In this document: positions 27,007-36,547 of the stretch, piece by piece | How positions within the stretch are numbered: the stretch's first letter is position 1 | Layout: every line of letters starts with the position of its first letter | Made by a program: the position numbers and the translations under genes | Notes under the pieces: generated by a model | Seen by the model: only the letters and a program-made list of their open reading frames with translations | What the model was told of the DNA's origin: nothing | Databases searched by the model: none | Assembly (NCBI GenBank): GCA_020639255.1 | Contig: JACKGZ010000003.1 | Coordinates: 310,001 to 374,000 of the forward strand | DNA from: Phycisphaera sp. | Lineage (GTDB): Bacteria; Planctomycetota; Phycisphaerae; Phycisphaerales; UBA1924 | Reading direction: 5' to 3' | Length of the DNA stretch: 64,000 nucleotides

Positions 27007-30000
27007 GCGGGTCTTGCGCCACTGCTCGTCGAGGATCTTCTCGGAGATCTTGAGCGGCGTGCCGAGCTGCTGCGCGAACTGCGAAACGCGGTATTCCTCG
27101 ATCATCCAGCGGTAGTTGTCGAGTTCCGGATCGTGCAGACCCAGCTCGTGCATCTTTCGGGCGTGCTCGATGCATCGACGCCAATGCACCATGATACGGG
27201 CCTGTGTCTCGGCGTCGCGCCGGACGCTTTGTCCTCGCACCGAGGCGAGACGGCGGGCGATTGCCTCCAAATACCGCGGATAGTGCCTGAGCCTCGCGGC
27301 TCGCACGTGCGTGAGCGTGCCGGCGTGAACGAGCTGACCGAGTTGGAACCGAATGTCGGCGTGCATTGGAGCGAGCTCTGCACTCTGCGAGCGATCGAGC
27401 GTGAGGACGATCTGGCGGTGGGTCTCGATCGAGCGGGCGAGGACCGCGACGACGTCGTTGAGACGCGAGGCAAGTTCCGAGCGAGCCTCATCGACTACCC
27501 GTTGCATCGATAGAGCCGAATCACACCCATCGATCGCGCCCGACCAGTCCGCCACGAGTGGGCCGAGCTCGGCGTCAAGCTTCGGTGAGCCCTTCACCGC
27601 GGCCCAGCCCATGCGGGCGCGGTCGACATGCGGCGTGTGGGGCAGGATGCGTTTGATCTCGTGCCAGAGGCGAAGCCCCGCGAGGCGGCGGACGCCAAAT
27701 GTGTGATTGAAGCGAGCGGTCTGCTCGTCGTCGTAGTGGCGCAGCACGACGCCGGTGCCCGCGTCGACGAGAGCTGGGTACCGGAGCACCTCGACGCCCC
27801 CGCTGCTCTGGATGATCGCTGGTGCGAAGCTCTCAGCAGGCCAGTCGGTGAGAAGACGCGAGTCATCCGATCTTGGTGCAGACCGCTTCCCGGTTGATCG
27901 CTTGCGTGCAAACTCAACGGCCTTGCGTGCGTCGCGGCTCTGCTTGAGGACGTTGCCCTTGTCATCGACCACCTCGACGAGCATGCGGTGGTGGTCGTCG
28001 AGCTGCGCGGTCTGGCACATCTCGGGCGTGACCGTCACACTGCTGGCGGCGGTGATCGCGCGGGCGAGCTGTTCGTGGAAGCCGCCGCCGTCCGGATCAA
28101 GCGAGCCCGCAACACGTTGCGTAACGCTGACGATGTCGATCTGTCGGCGCGTCTCGCGGGGAAGCCCACGAAGGACGGACTCGACTTTGGCGCTCAGCCA
28201 CCCGGGGATGAGCCACTCGGCGCGGTCAGGGTCGAACGAGGCGGCGAGTTCAACGGGCAGCGAGAGACGGACGCCGTCGGTTTCGTCGCCCGGTGCGTGC
28301 GTGTACTCGAGGCGCGCCGACGAGCCGCCCGGCAGAGGGAGCGTGTCGGGGTATGACACTTCGTCGGGTTGTGATTCGTACTGCCCTTCGAGGTCTTCCT
28401 GCGTGAGATACAGCAGCTTCGGGTGCTCGCGCTCGGCGACGCGCCGCCAGCGATCGAACGCGCGGTTGGTGCTGATGTCGGGCGGGAGATGCCTGTCGTA
28501 GAAGCGAGCCAGAATCTCGCGATCGGGAATACGTCCGCTGCGGAGCTTGGCCTCGTTGCGTGCGGCCTCGGCGAGGAATGCCGCGTTGTGCTTCTCGTAC
28601 TTCGCGCCCGATTCGTAGAGTCCCTCGACGAGTGCTTCTTCAATGAAGATCTTGCGGGCGGCTTCGCGGTCGACCGAGCCGAAGTCGACGAGTCGCCCCT
28701 GCGAGATAACCAGATCCCAGAGCTTCACCGTCGCGCGGGCCTCAACACGCCCACGCTCCGGAAAGTACTCGGGCTCTGCGTACTCGCGCGTAATCAGATG
28801 GCCCGCGATCTGGTCGATCCACGCGGGGTCGATGCGCGCGACGGAGCGGGCGTAGAGCTTGGTGGTGCGCACGAGCTCGGCTGCGACGACCCACTTGGCA
28901 TCCTTCTCGGGCACAGCCGACGATGGGTGGATCCAGAACCGCCCCGCGCGTGCGCCGCTGAACCCGCCTTCGTGGTGTTTTTTGCCGAGCCCGGAGAGGC
29001 TGCCGGCGAGGATCGCGCGGTGCAGCGCTTCGTCGTCGCTCTTTTTGGTGTCGCCCTTGATGCCAGCCTCGCGGCAGAGATCGCGGAGTTGTCGGTGCGT
29101 GTCCGTCCACTCGCGGAGGCGTTGGTAGGAGAGGTACTCCTTCGCGCACTGCTTGCGGAGCTGCGAACGCGAGTGCTCGTCCTTCAGCTTGTGGTAGTGC
29201 TCCCAGAGCTTGAGCACGGTGACGAAGTCCGAGGCCTTGTCCTTGAACTTGGCGTGATAGTTATCCGCCGCGTCGCGTTTCTCGAAAGGACGCTCGCGAG
29301 GGTCCTGGACCTCGAGGAATGACGCCACCACGAGCGCATCACTCAAGACGCCCTCTTCAGAGGCGGCGTGCAGGATGCGACCGATCCGTGGGTCGACGGG
29401 CAGACGCGCGAGCAGCTTGCCCTCGGGTGTGAGCTGACGGTCCTTGTCGACAGCGTTGAGTTCGTAGAGCGTGTCGTAGGCGTCGTTGATGCGGCCGCCG
29501 TCGGGGGGCTCGATGAACGGGAAGTCTTGCGGGCGCCCCAGCCCGAGCGACTGCATCTGCAGGATCACGCCCGCCAGGTTCGTCCGCAATATCTCGGGCG
29601 GCGTGAACTCATCGCGCCCGTCGTGGTCGCTTTCGCGGTAGAGGCGAACGCACACGCCCGGTTCGGTCCGGCCGCAACGTCCGGCTCGCTGACGGGCCGA
29701 GGCGCGGCTGATCGGCTCGATCTGGAGCGACTCGATCTTGCGCCGCGCGGAATAGCGGTTCATACGCGCCAGGCCCGAGTCGACGACGTACCGGATGCCG
29801 GGCACGGTGAGCGAGGTCTCGGCGACGTTTGTCGAGAGCACGATGCGTCTGCCCGGGTGACGCCGGAAGATGCGCTGCTGATCCGAAGGCGAGAGGCGAG
29901 CGTAGAGCGGGAGCACTTCGCAGCCTCGGAGCACGGGACTCGTGTCGGCGGAGCGACGGATGATGTGCGCCGCTTCGCGGATCTCACGCTCGCCCGGGAG

Positions 30001-30918
30001 GAAAACGAGCACGTCCCCCGGATCGCCCGGGCGGTCGAGCGCAGACAGCTCCTCGATCGCCGAGACGATCGAAGACGAAAGTGTCGCGTCGTCCGGGTTC
30101 TCGGCGTCGTCGATCGGGCGGTAGAGCACCTCGACGGGATACGAGCGCCCGGTGACCTCGACCACAGGCACCTTGGCATGGGTCGCCATCGAGAAGTGCG
30201 CACTGAACCGCTCGGCGTCGATCGTCGCGGAGGTGATGACGAGCTTGAGGTCGGGGCGTTTGTGCAGGATGCGGGTGAGGTAGCCCAGCAGGAAATCGAT
30301 GTTCAGGCTGCGCTCGTGCGCCTCGTCGATGATGATCGCGTCGTACTGACGGAGCAATCGGTCGGAGCGTGACTCGGCGAGCAGGATGCCGTCGGTCATG
30401 AGCTTGATGAGCGTCTTTTCCGAGGTGTGATCGCCGAAGCGGACCTTGTAGCCGACCTCCGTCCCGAGCGCGATGCCCAGCTCGCTCGACACGCGGTCGG
30501 CGACGGCTCGTGCCGCGAGGCGTCTCGGCTGGGTGTGCCCAATGAGCCCGCCGACGCCCCGGCCCATTTCGAGCAGAAGCTTTGGGAGCTGTGTCGATTT
30601 GCCCGAGCCGGTCTCGCCGCTGACGACGATGACCTGCGATTCGTCGATCGCCTTGCGAAGTTCATCGAGGTGAGCCGTGAAGGGCAGCTCCTCGGGGTAT
30701 TGGATTGGGGGGACGTTCTGGCGTCTGCGTTCGAGGCGCTGGATGGACTCGGCGATCAGTCGCTCGGCCTGGTCGTTTTTCGACTGGCGCAGGAGCGAAA
30801 TGATGCGCCCGCGATCCGGGCCGAAGCACTCGGAGAGGTCTCGCCCGACAGGCGCAGGTTGCCCGCCGAGGCTCTTGCCCCGTCGTTTGCGCTTCCTGGG
30901 TGGGTGATCCTCGGGCAT
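26998..30918 (-). CDS. hrpA: ATP-dependent RNA helicase, DEAH family
   Basis: A 1306-aa DEAH helicase of the HrpA type; length matches HrpA (about 1280-1300). GETGSGKST at 101-109 (motif I), TQPRRLAAR (Ia), DEAH at 198-201 (II), SATID (III), STNVAETSLTVPGI (V) and QRAGRCGRTEPG (VI) are all present, followed by the winged-helix, HA2 and OB domains and the long C-terminal DUF3418-type region with GWAAVKGSPKLDAE-like sequence. HrpA in E. coli rescues stalled or collided ribosomes and processes mRNA. ATG at 30918 is chosen over TTG at 30927 because TATTGT sits 5 nt before the ATG, consistent with leaderless transcription. Monocistronic by context. Confidence 0.94.
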   Translation of the reverse strand: MPEDHPPRKRKRRGKSLGGQPAPVGRDLSECFGPDRGRIISLLRQSKNDQAERLIAESIQRLERRRQNVPPIQYPEELPFTAHLDELRKAIDESQVIVVSGETGSGKSTQLPKLLLEMGRGVGGLIGHTQPRRLAARAVADRVSSELGIALGTEVGYKVRFGDHTSEKTLIKLMTDGILLAESRSDRLLRQYDAIIIDEAHERSLNIDFLLGYLTRILHKRPDLKLVITSATIDAERFSAHFSMATHAKVPVVEVTGRSYPVEVLYRPIDDAENPDDATLSSSIVSAIEELSALDRPGDPGDVLVFLPGEREIREAAHIIRRSADTSPVLRGCEVLPLYARLSPSDQQRIFRRHPGRRIVLSTNVAETSLTVPGIRYVVDSGLARMNRYSARRKIESLQIEPISRASARQRAGRCGRTEPGVCVRLYRESDHDGRDEFTPPEILRTNLAGVILQMQSLGLGRPQDFPFIEPPDGGRINDAYDTLYELNAVDKDRQLTPEGKLLARLPVDPRIGRILHAASEEGVLSDALVVASFLEVQDPRERPFEKRDAADNYHAKFKDKASDFVTVLKLWEHYHKLKDEHSRSQLRKQCAKEYLSYQRLREWTDTHRQLRDLCREAGIKGDTKKSDDEALHRAILAGSLSGLGKKHHEGGFSGARAGRFWIHPSSAVPEKDAKWVVAAELVRTTKLYARSVARIDPAWIDQIAGHLITREYAEPEYFPERGRVEARATVKLWDLVISQGRLVDFGSVDREAARKIFIEEALVEGLYESGAKYEKHNAAFLAEAARNEAKLRSGRIPDREILARFYDRHLPPDISTNRAFDRWRRVAEREHPKLLYLTQEDLEGQYESQPDEVSYPDTLPLPGGSSARLEYTHAPGDETDGVRLSLPVELAASFDPDRAEWLIPGWLSAKVESVLRGLPRETRRQIDIVSVTQRVAGSLDPDGGGFHEQLARAITAASSVTVTPEMCQTAQLDDHHRMLVEVVDDKGNVLKQSRDARKAVEFARKRSTGKRSAPRSDDSRLLTDWPAESFAPAIIQSSGGVEVLRYPALVDAGTGVVLRHYDDEQTARFNHTFGVRRLAGLRLWHEIKRILPHTPHVDRARMGWAAVKGSPKLDAELGPLVADWSGAIDGCDSALSMQRVVDEARSELASRLNDVVAVLARSIETHRQIVLTLDRSQSAELAPMHADIRFQLGQLVHAGTLTHVRAARLRHYPRYLEAIARRLASVRGQSVRRDAETQARIMVHWRRCIEHARKMHELGLHDPELDNYRWMIEEYRVSQFAQQLGTPLKISEKILDEQWRKTRSL

Positions 30919-30923
30919 GGACG

Positions 30924-30929
30924 ACAATA
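30924..30929 (-). promoter_or_regulatory. -10-like hexamer TATTGT before the hrpA start
   Basis: Reverse strand TATTGT (4/6), then CGTCC, then ATG; 17 nt upstream is CTGACC, a weak -35 candidate. No Shine-Dalgarno is present, so the mRNA may start at or next to the start codon. Confidence 0.4.
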
Positions 30930-30948
30930 GATCGCGGGCCCCCTCTGG

Positions 30949-31554
30949 TCAGACGCCCTCGTTGCGAACGATCAGATCGATGCCAGCCTCGTAGATGCGG
31001 GCAAACTTGCGGTAGGTCGGCTCGGCGATCGAGTCGAAGTGCTCACGGGCCGCCTGGACGCCCATGCCCCGCTCACCTTCAAGCTCGATCCGTTCCCATC
31101 GCTTCCAACGGGTATCCTGGCCCGCAATCACAAGCACGCGCAAGCGGGTCAGGTGCGTGATCGCCGGGTGCAGGGCGAAGATGCCCTCGCAGACGATCGG
31201 CCCCTCAGCGACGACCTCCTGCTCGCCGATCCGGCTGTGCGACTGGAAGCACCACCTCGGGATCATCGCCCGTCCCACGCTCTGAAGCAGTTCCAGATCC
31301 GATGCGAGCCGGGGCAGGTCCGCGCGGTGCGGCTCGTCGCGCTCGTGCACCTCAAGCCCCTCGTAGTCGGGCAGGTATTCGTCGGTTGAGATCACGAGCC
31401 CGCCGAGCTGTTTGGCGAGGGTGGACTTGCCCGATCCCACCGGGCCGCCGATGGCGATGATGGGCCGGTTGGTATCTGAATGATGACCCAGAAGATGGCG
31501 GATCACGTCTGCTGCCTCGTCCAGTGTGCTTGCCCGCAGCGGTTTGTCCGGCAT
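30949..31554 (-). CDS. Uridine-kinase-like P-loop kinase
   Basis: A 201-aa P-loop protein of the uridine kinase/phosphoribulokinase/pantothenate kinase group. GGPVGSGKST (36-45) is the Walker A, VISTDEYLPDYEGLE fits the region after it that binds Mg and substrate (usual DdFy), IVCEGIFAL is the Walker-B-like VVEGIFAL motif, and RDxxR appears as RWERIELEGERG. About 30 residues precede the kinase core. It starts 61 nt from a divergent CNT nucleoside transporter, which suggests a nucleoside salvage pair in which imported nucleoside is trapped by phosphorylation. Other PRK-like substrates are possible. Confidence 0.78.
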   Translation of the reverse strand: MPDKPLRASTLDEAADVIRHLLGHHSDTNRPIIAIGGPVGSGKSTLAKQLGGLVISTDEYLPDYEGLEVHERDEPHRADLPRLASDLELLQSVGRAMIPRWCFQSHSRIGEQEVVAEGPIVCEGIFALHPAITHLTRLRVLVIAGQDTRWKRWERIELEGERGMGVQAAREHFDSIAEPTYRKFARIYEAGIDLIVRNEGV

Positions 31555-31615
31555 GACCCACCAGCCCCATCTCGGTTAGGCTCTGCCCCGGTGACATGCC
31601 GGGGGATTGCATCGT

Positions 31616-32902
31616 ATGGGCGAATATTCGGGTCTGGTCGGCGTCCTGGTCATCCTGAGTATCGCCTGGATGTGCTCGACCGCCCGGCGGCGGATCAACC
31701 TGCGGATCGTGCTAGTCGGTGTGGCCCTCCAGTTCACACTCGCGTTCCTGTTGATTGAGTTTGGACCCGTCCGCGCGGGGTTCGAGTACCTCGCTCAAGC
31801 CATCACCAAGCTGCTCGCATTCTCGCGTTCGGGCGGCGAGTTTCTCTTTGGCAACCTCGCAGATGCTTCGCAGTCCTGGGGCTTTGTCTTTGCCGTGCAG
31901 GTCCTGCCAACGATCATCTTCTTCGCCTCGCTCATGGCGATCCTCTACCACCTGGGCGTGATGCAGCGGATCGTGGCGGCCTTGGCTTGGGTGCTACGGA
32001 TGTCGCTCGGTGTCAGCGGGGCCGAGGCACTCGCAGCAGCGGCCAATGTGTTCGTCGGGCAGACGGAGGCGCCGCTCTGCATCAAGCCGTACCTTCCCAA
32101 GATGACCCGCTCGCAGATCATGCTCGTCATGACGGGTGGATTCGCGACGATCGCGGGCTCCGTGCTGGCGGCGTTCGTCGGGATGCTCGGCGGTGAAGAC
32201 AAGGCCTCTCAGGTGGAGTTCGCCAAGCACCTGCTCACGGCCAGCGTCATGTCCGCGCCCGGCGCGTTCGTCATCGCCAAGATGCTCCTTCCCGAGACCG
32301 AGGAGCAGATGGACGAGCTTGCTCTGAAATCACTTCAGGATGACGAGCGTACGACCGTAAATATGCTCGATGCCGCGGCCGCCGGTGCGACGGACGGGCT
32401 TCGGCTCGCGCTCAATGTCGCGGCGATGCTCGTGGCGTTCGTTGCTCTGATCGCGATGATCGACTGGCCCCTCGGTGCGTTGCATGGCACATGGCTCGGC
32501 TCGCAGCTCGAGAGCCTCCTCGGTCTCGAACAGCTCTCGCTGATCGGGATCTTGGGTGTCCTGTTCTCACCGATCGCTGTCTTTCTTGGAGTCGACCGCG
32601 CGGACGTGTTTACGGTGGGCGAGTTGCTGGGCACGTCGATGGTTGCGACGGAGTTCCTCGCGTACATCGGGCTGAGCGACCGCATCGCCGAGGGCACGAT
32701 CTCGCACCGCTCGGCGGTGATCGTCACCTACGCCCTCTGCGGCTTTGCGAACTTCCCGTCCATCGCGATCCAGATCGGCGGGCTGACAGCGATCGCGCCG
32801 GAAAGGCGATCAGACTTCGCCCGCATCGGGCCTCGCGCCATGCTGGGCGGGGCGCTCACATGCTGGATGACCGGCTGCATTGCCAGTGTTTTCGTCGGAT
32901 GA
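31616..32902 (+). CDS. Concentrative nucleoside transporter (CNT/NupC family)
   Basis: A 428-aa inner-membrane symporter that imports nucleosides with H+ or Na+. The family hallmark GQTEAPL is at 148-154, inside VFVGQTEAPLCIKPYL, and the second re-entrant hairpin motif appears near LLGTSMVATEFLAY (usual GxxxxxNEFVAY). Eight or more hydrophobic segments are visible. ATG at 31616 is preferred to the in-frame TTG at 31607. Upstream, TAGGCT (31577-31582) with ATGACC 18 nt before it could be the promoter. It is divergent from the uridine-kinase-like gene, and its last 93 nt overlap the convergent DMT permease gene. Confidence 0.9.
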   Translation: MGEYSGLVGVLVILSIAWMCSTARRRINLRIVLVGVALQFTLAFLLIEFGPVRAGFEYLAQAITKLLAFSRSGGEFLFGNLADASQSWGFVFAVQVLPTIIFFASLMAILYHLGVMQRIVAALAWVLRMSLGVSGAEALAAAANVFVGQTEAPLCIKPYLPKMTRSQIMLVMTGGFATIAGSVLAAFVGMLGGEDKASQVEFAKHLLTASVMSAPGAFVIAKMLLPETEEQMDELALKSLQDDERTTVNMLDAAAAGATDGLRLALNVAAMLVAFVALIAMIDWPLGALHGTWLGSQLESLLGLEQLSLIGILGVLFSPIAVFLGVDRADVFTVGELLGTSMVATEFLAYIGLSDRIAEGTISHRSAVIVTYALCGFANFPSIAIQIGGLTAIAPERRSDFARIGPRAMLGGALTCWMTGCIASVFVG

Positions 32903-33865
32903 TCGCTCGGTGATGCCAAGGTACTTCTCAATCGAGCCGGCCATCGAGATCACCCCAGCGCCGCCGACGGCGATGACAGCGCCCAGAATCGCGGCCCAGG
33001 TGAGCTTCTCCTTGTAGAGCTTGCCGACAAAGGGCAGGATCATCACAGGTGAGAGCGAGAGCAGTGTCTGAGCGACGCCGAGTGGAACAGAGCGGATCGC
33101 GACGAGCGAGAGCCAGACACCCAGGAACGGCCCAAAGATCGCACCCGCGAGCGTGAAGAGAATGCCCGGTGTCCAACGCAGTTTCGATGACCCGGGCTCG
33201 CGTTTCTTGACCATGCGGTACGAGATCAGCACGATCGGGGTCATGCAGAGCAGACCGAAGATCATACGGACGAGGGTTGCCGCCAGCGGGTCGACCGAGG
33301 TCTCGCCCGAGCCCATGCCGATCTTGGCGAACATGGCGCCGAGCGATTGGCAGACCGAGCCGACGACCGCGAGCGTATAGCCCCGTATGAGATGCGGGTG
33401 GCGCTCCTTGTTTCCTTTGGATTGACGTTGGAGAACAACCCACGCGATGCCCATGATCGTGATTCCGATGCCCGCGAGCGCAACGAGGCCGATGCTCTCC
33501 TTGAGGATCAGGTAGCCGAACGTCAGCGCGAAGATCGGGGTCGAGGTCATGACGAGCAGCGCCCTGCGTGGCCCGATGTCGAGGAAGGCCGCGAAGAGCG
33601 CCTGGTCGCAAATGGTCAGCCCGATGAAGCCCGAGAGCGCGAGCGCCCCCCACTGCATGGTGCTCGGGATCTGCGGGACGACGGTCTTGAAGAGGATGAG
33701 GTGCGTCGCGCCGAGCAGGATGATCGCAAAGAACATGCGGAGCGTGTTGACCGCGGTGACGCCGATGCGCTTGCCGCCGGCGGTGAAGAAGATGGTCGTG
33801 AGCACCCAGAAGGCCGACGTGGTCAGGCCCGCGATGACGCCCACGGTTTCGGGTGCGATGGTCAC
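32810..33865 (-). CDS. DMT-superfamily (EamA-like) permease
   Basis: A 351-aa inner-membrane protein with ten hydrophobic segments arranged as two five-helix EamA repeats; the end of the first repeat shows LTFGYLILKESIGLVALAGIGITIMGIAWVVL-type sequence and the second ends LGAVIAVGGAGVI, both typical EamA patterns. Substrate is unknown (DMT members export amino acids, metabolites or drugs). The last ~45 residues are polar and are read from DNA that also encodes the end of the nucleoside transporter on the other strand, which may explain their odd composition. It lies 15 nt from the BtpA-family gene upstream and the two could be co-transcribed. Confidence 0.85.
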   Translation of the reverse strand: MTIAPETVGVIAGLTTSAFWVLTTIFFTAGGKRIGVTAVNTLRMFFAIILLGATHLILFKTVVPQIPSTMQWGALALSGFIGLTICDQALFAAFLDIGPRRALLVMTSTPIFALTFGYLILKESIGLVALAGIGITIMGIAWVVLQRQSKGNKERHPHLIRGYTLAVVGSVCQSLGAMFAKIGMGSGETSVDPLAATLVRMIFGLLCMTPIVLISYRMVKKREPGSSKLRWTPGILFTLAGAIFGPFLGVWLSLVAIRSVPLGVAQTLLSLSPVMILPFVGKLYKEKLTWAAILGAVIAVGGAGVISMAGSIEKYLGITERSSDENTGNAAGHPACERPAQHGARPDAGEV

Positions 33866-33880
33866 CGGCTAGCGTAGCCG

Positions 33881-34699
33881 TCAGCGGGCCTGAACAATCG
33901 CCCTGGCCCGCGCTGGGTCGACGGCGTTGAACCACTTGCCGTCGGATTTGATCCACGAGCCGACGATCAGAGCGTGCGCGTGTTTCAGCAGTGTTTGTAC
34001 GGACTCCGGCGTCACACCTGAACCCACAAGGACCGGGACGTCCGCTGCCGCCCGGGCGGCCTTGAGGTCTTCGATGTCGGTCGGCTTGCCGGTCGAGGGC
34101 CCGGTCACGATGACGCCGTCGACTCCGAAGAACTGGGCGGCCTCAACCGCTTCGGTGATGGAGATGTCCGCTGTGATCGTGTGCGAAGCGTGCTTTTTCT
34201 TGATGTCTGCGAGCACCGCAACCGAGTCGGCACCGATCTGCCGACGGTACCGCAGCAGCGGCCCGGCCTCCGCCTTGGCGAGAAGCCCCTCGTCGGCGAC
34301 GTGCGAGAAGACGAAGTTCTCGCACCGGATGAACGACGCCCCCGTCGCGTGGGCCGCAGCCAACGCTTGCCTGTTTCCGCCCGAGAGGATCTGCACACCG
34401 ACCGGCCCGCCGAACGCCTCGCGCACGGCCTGAGCCGCGAGCGTCATGACGGCGGTCTGCTCCGGGCCGAGGTCATCGCCGTGGACGTACGGGGCGTCGT
34501 GCATGTTCTCGACGATGACCGCGTCGAAACCCGCATCGCGGAGCGTCTTGGCCTCGGTCCGGGCCTGCTCGACGAGCTGCGTGGGTGATTGGCTCGCGCG
34601 GGGCGTGCCGGGCGTCGCGCCGACGTGCACCATGCCGATGAGCACGTTGCCTTGTTTGAGGAAGTCCGATCCGGGTGTGTTGATACGGGGCTGGGCCAT
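33881..34699 (-). CDS. BtpA/SgcQ-family protein
   Basis: A 272-aa TIM-barrel-like protein of the BtpA family. The hallmarks GMVHVGATPGTP near residue 22, DAVIVENMHDAPY (59-71), FIRCENFVFSHVADEG (123-138), and the phosphate-binding C-terminal strands VIVTGPSTGKP and VLVGSGVTPESV fit BtpA. In cyanobacteria BtpA helps stabilise photosystem I; elsewhere the members are uncharacterised and may bind a phosphorylated sugar or nucleotide. It shares its upstream region with the divergent M61 peptidase; TACACT lies 9 nt before its ATG. It probably precedes the EamA permease in one transcript. Confidence 0.85.
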   Translation of the reverse strand: MAQPRINTPGSDFLKQGNVLIGMVHVGATPGTPRASQSPTQLVEQARTEAKTLRDAGFDAVIVENMHDAPYVHGDDLGPEQTAVMTLAAQAVREAFGGPVGVQILSGGNRQALAAAHATGASFIRCENFVFSHVADEGLLAKAEAGPLLRYRRQIGADSVAVLADIKKKHASHTITADISITEAVEAAQFFGVDGVIVTGPSTGKPTDIEDLKAARAAADVPVLVGSGVTPESVQTLLKHAHALIVGSWIKSDGKWFNAVDPARARAIVQAR

Positions 34700-34734
34700 G
34701 TCGGATAGAGTGTACGCCCCGGATCAGGAGACCC

Positions 34735-36540
34735 ATGATGTGCTGGATTTCGAGCCTGGCGGCGACCGTCTTCACCCTGCTCACGCTCCCGGGCTGCACG
34801 GCCCAGCCTGGGGTGGACTACACCGTTCGCCTCGATCGGGCCCGGAACCAGATCGTCCGCGTTGAGGCCACGGTCGCGAACCCGGGCGATGAGGCCGAGT
34901 TTGTCCTGCCGACATGGCGGCCCGGGCGGTACGGCATCCTCGATTTCGCGGCCGACGTCCGGATCTGGGACGCGGTCGACCAGTCGGGCGAGGCGCTGCC
35001 GGTCCACAAGGTCCGCAAGAACGCGTGGGTCGTGGACACCTCCGGCGCCGAGAGCGTGACGTTCGGGTACGACATTTTCGCCAACGAGCTCGGCCTGCGG
35101 ACGAGGCACGCCGACGACTCGCACGTGTTCCTGAATGGGTCGAGCATCTTTGTCATGTATCCGCCGGCGCGTGAGAATTCGCAGCTCGTTCGATTCGATG
35201 GCATGCCCAAGGGCTGGAAGATTTCCTCGGGCATGCCCGCGGGCAGCGAGGCCAACACACTCGTCGCGGCGAGCTATGACGTGCTCGTCGACTCGCCCAT
35301 CGAGATCGGCACGCATCGCAGCATCGCGTTCGACGTCGACGGCACACCCTACGAGATTGCCATCTGGGGCGAGTGCGTCACGGCCGACGACGAGCTCATC
35401 GAGGACTTCACCAAGATCATCCGGGCCTGCGTCGAGATCTTCGGCACGGTCCACTACGACCGGTACGTCTTTCTCGTGCACAGCGCCGACGGCATCGGGG
35501 GCGGGACCGAACACCTCAACTCCACGATCATGCAGACCAGGCCAAGCTCGTTCGAGAGCGAATCGAGCTATCGGGGGTTCCTGGGCCTTGTGACGCACGA
35601 GTTCTTTCACACGTGGAACGTCAAGAACTTCCGGCCGGCGGGGATCACGCCCTACGACTACGACCGCGAGAACTACACGACCTCGCTCTGGATCGCCGAG
35701 GGATGCACGAGCTACTACGACGACCTGCTGCTCGCCCGCACGGGGCAGCGGAGTGTGCGGAACTACCTCGATTCGCTTCAGGGCTCGATCGGGAGCGTGC
35801 TCTCGAACCCGGGCAAGAACTTCATGAGTGTCGAGCAGGCCAGCTACGACGCGTGGCTCAAGGCCTGGGGACCGTCGAGCCCGGACCACCGCAACACGAC
35901 TGTCAGCATCTACACGCAGGGCGCGATGGTGACGTTTGGCCTTGACATGCTCATCCGGCGCGAGACCAAGGGTGAGCGTTCGTTCGACGACGTCATGCGC
36001 CTGATGAACGAGCGGTATCCCTACACCAAGGGCGGCTATACACCCGAGCAATTCCAGCAAACCGTTGCCGAGGTCGCGGGGACGGATGTTTCGGACTTCT
36101 TTGATCGCCACATCACGGGACGGGAAGAGATCCCCTTCACGGATCTGATCGGCGCGGTTGGATTGAGACTCGAACGTCGGACCAGTGAGCCCGAGCCGTA
36201 CGCGGGCCTGTCACTGCGTGATTCGGGTGGCAAGACCACCGTCAGCCGGATTATCGACGACAGTCCCGCCTTCAACGCCGGGTTTATCCTGGACGACCAG
36301 ATCGTCTCCGTCAACGGCAAGAGCGTCGACTCGGGCTCGTGGGACGACCTCGTCGATGAGGCCGAGCCGGGGGATGTCATCCGTATTGGCATGTTCAGGC
36401 GGGGCGCCTTCCGCGAGGTCGAGTTGACCATCGCGGGCATGGTGCCCGAGCGGTACGAGATCGATTACCTCGACGAGCCGACGGACGAGCAGAAAGCCAG
36501 CTACGAAACATGGACGGGCCAGAGCTGGCCCGGCGAGTAA
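34735..36540 (+). CDS. M61-family glycyl aminopeptidase lipoprotein with PDZ domain
   Basis: A 601-aa zinc peptidase. The N-terminus MMCWISSLAATVFTLLTLPGC has a lipobox (LPGC, lipidated Cys21), so it should be anchored in a periplasmic-facing membrane. Beta-rich N-terminal domain, then the zinc site HEFFH at 288-292 with the third ligand Glu322 in WIAEGCTSYYDDL; NVKNFRP and SQG-like QGAMVTFGLDMLIRR are typical of M61. A PDZ domain fits residues about 480-570 (GLSLRDSGGKTTVSRIIDDSPAFNAGFILDDQIVSVNGKSVDSG). CAGGAG precedes the ATG. M61 enzymes trim N-terminal glycine or alanine; the in vivo role is unclear. The ureohydrolase follows after 7 nt. Confidence 0.9.
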   Translation: MMCWISSLAATVFTLLTLPGCTAQPGVDYTVRLDRARNQIVRVEATVANPGDEAEFVLPTWRPGRYGILDFAADVRIWDAVDQSGEALPVHKVRKNAWVVDTSGAESVTFGYDIFANELGLRTRHADDSHVFLNGSSIFVMYPPARENSQLVRFDGMPKGWKISSGMPAGSEANTLVAASYDVLVDSPIEIGTHRSIAFDVDGTPYEIAIWGECVTADDELIEDFTKIIRACVEIFGTVHYDRYVFLVHSADGIGGGTEHLNSTIMQTRPSSFESESSYRGFLGLVTHEFFHTWNVKNFRPAGITPYDYDRENYTTSLWIAEGCTSYYDDLLLARTGQRSVRNYLDSLQGSIGSVLSNPGKNFMSVEQASYDAWLKAWGPSSPDHRNTTVSIYTQGAMVTFGLDMLIRRETKGERSFDDVMRLMNERYPYTKGGYTPEQFQQTVAEVAGTDVSDFFDRHITGREEIPFTDLIGAVGLRLERRTSEPEPYAGLSLRDSGGKTTVSRIIDDSPAFNAGFILDDQIVSVNGKSVDSGSWDDLVDEAEPGDVIRIGMFRRGAFREVELTIAGMVPERYEIDYLDEPTDEQKASYETWTGQSWPGE

Positions 36541-36547
36541 CCAGCAC

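Noticed and set aside
34444..36111. A 555-codon minus-strand frame across the M61 peptidase
   Set aside because: The plus strand encodes zinc-site and PDZ motifs; the antisense product has no recognisable feature.
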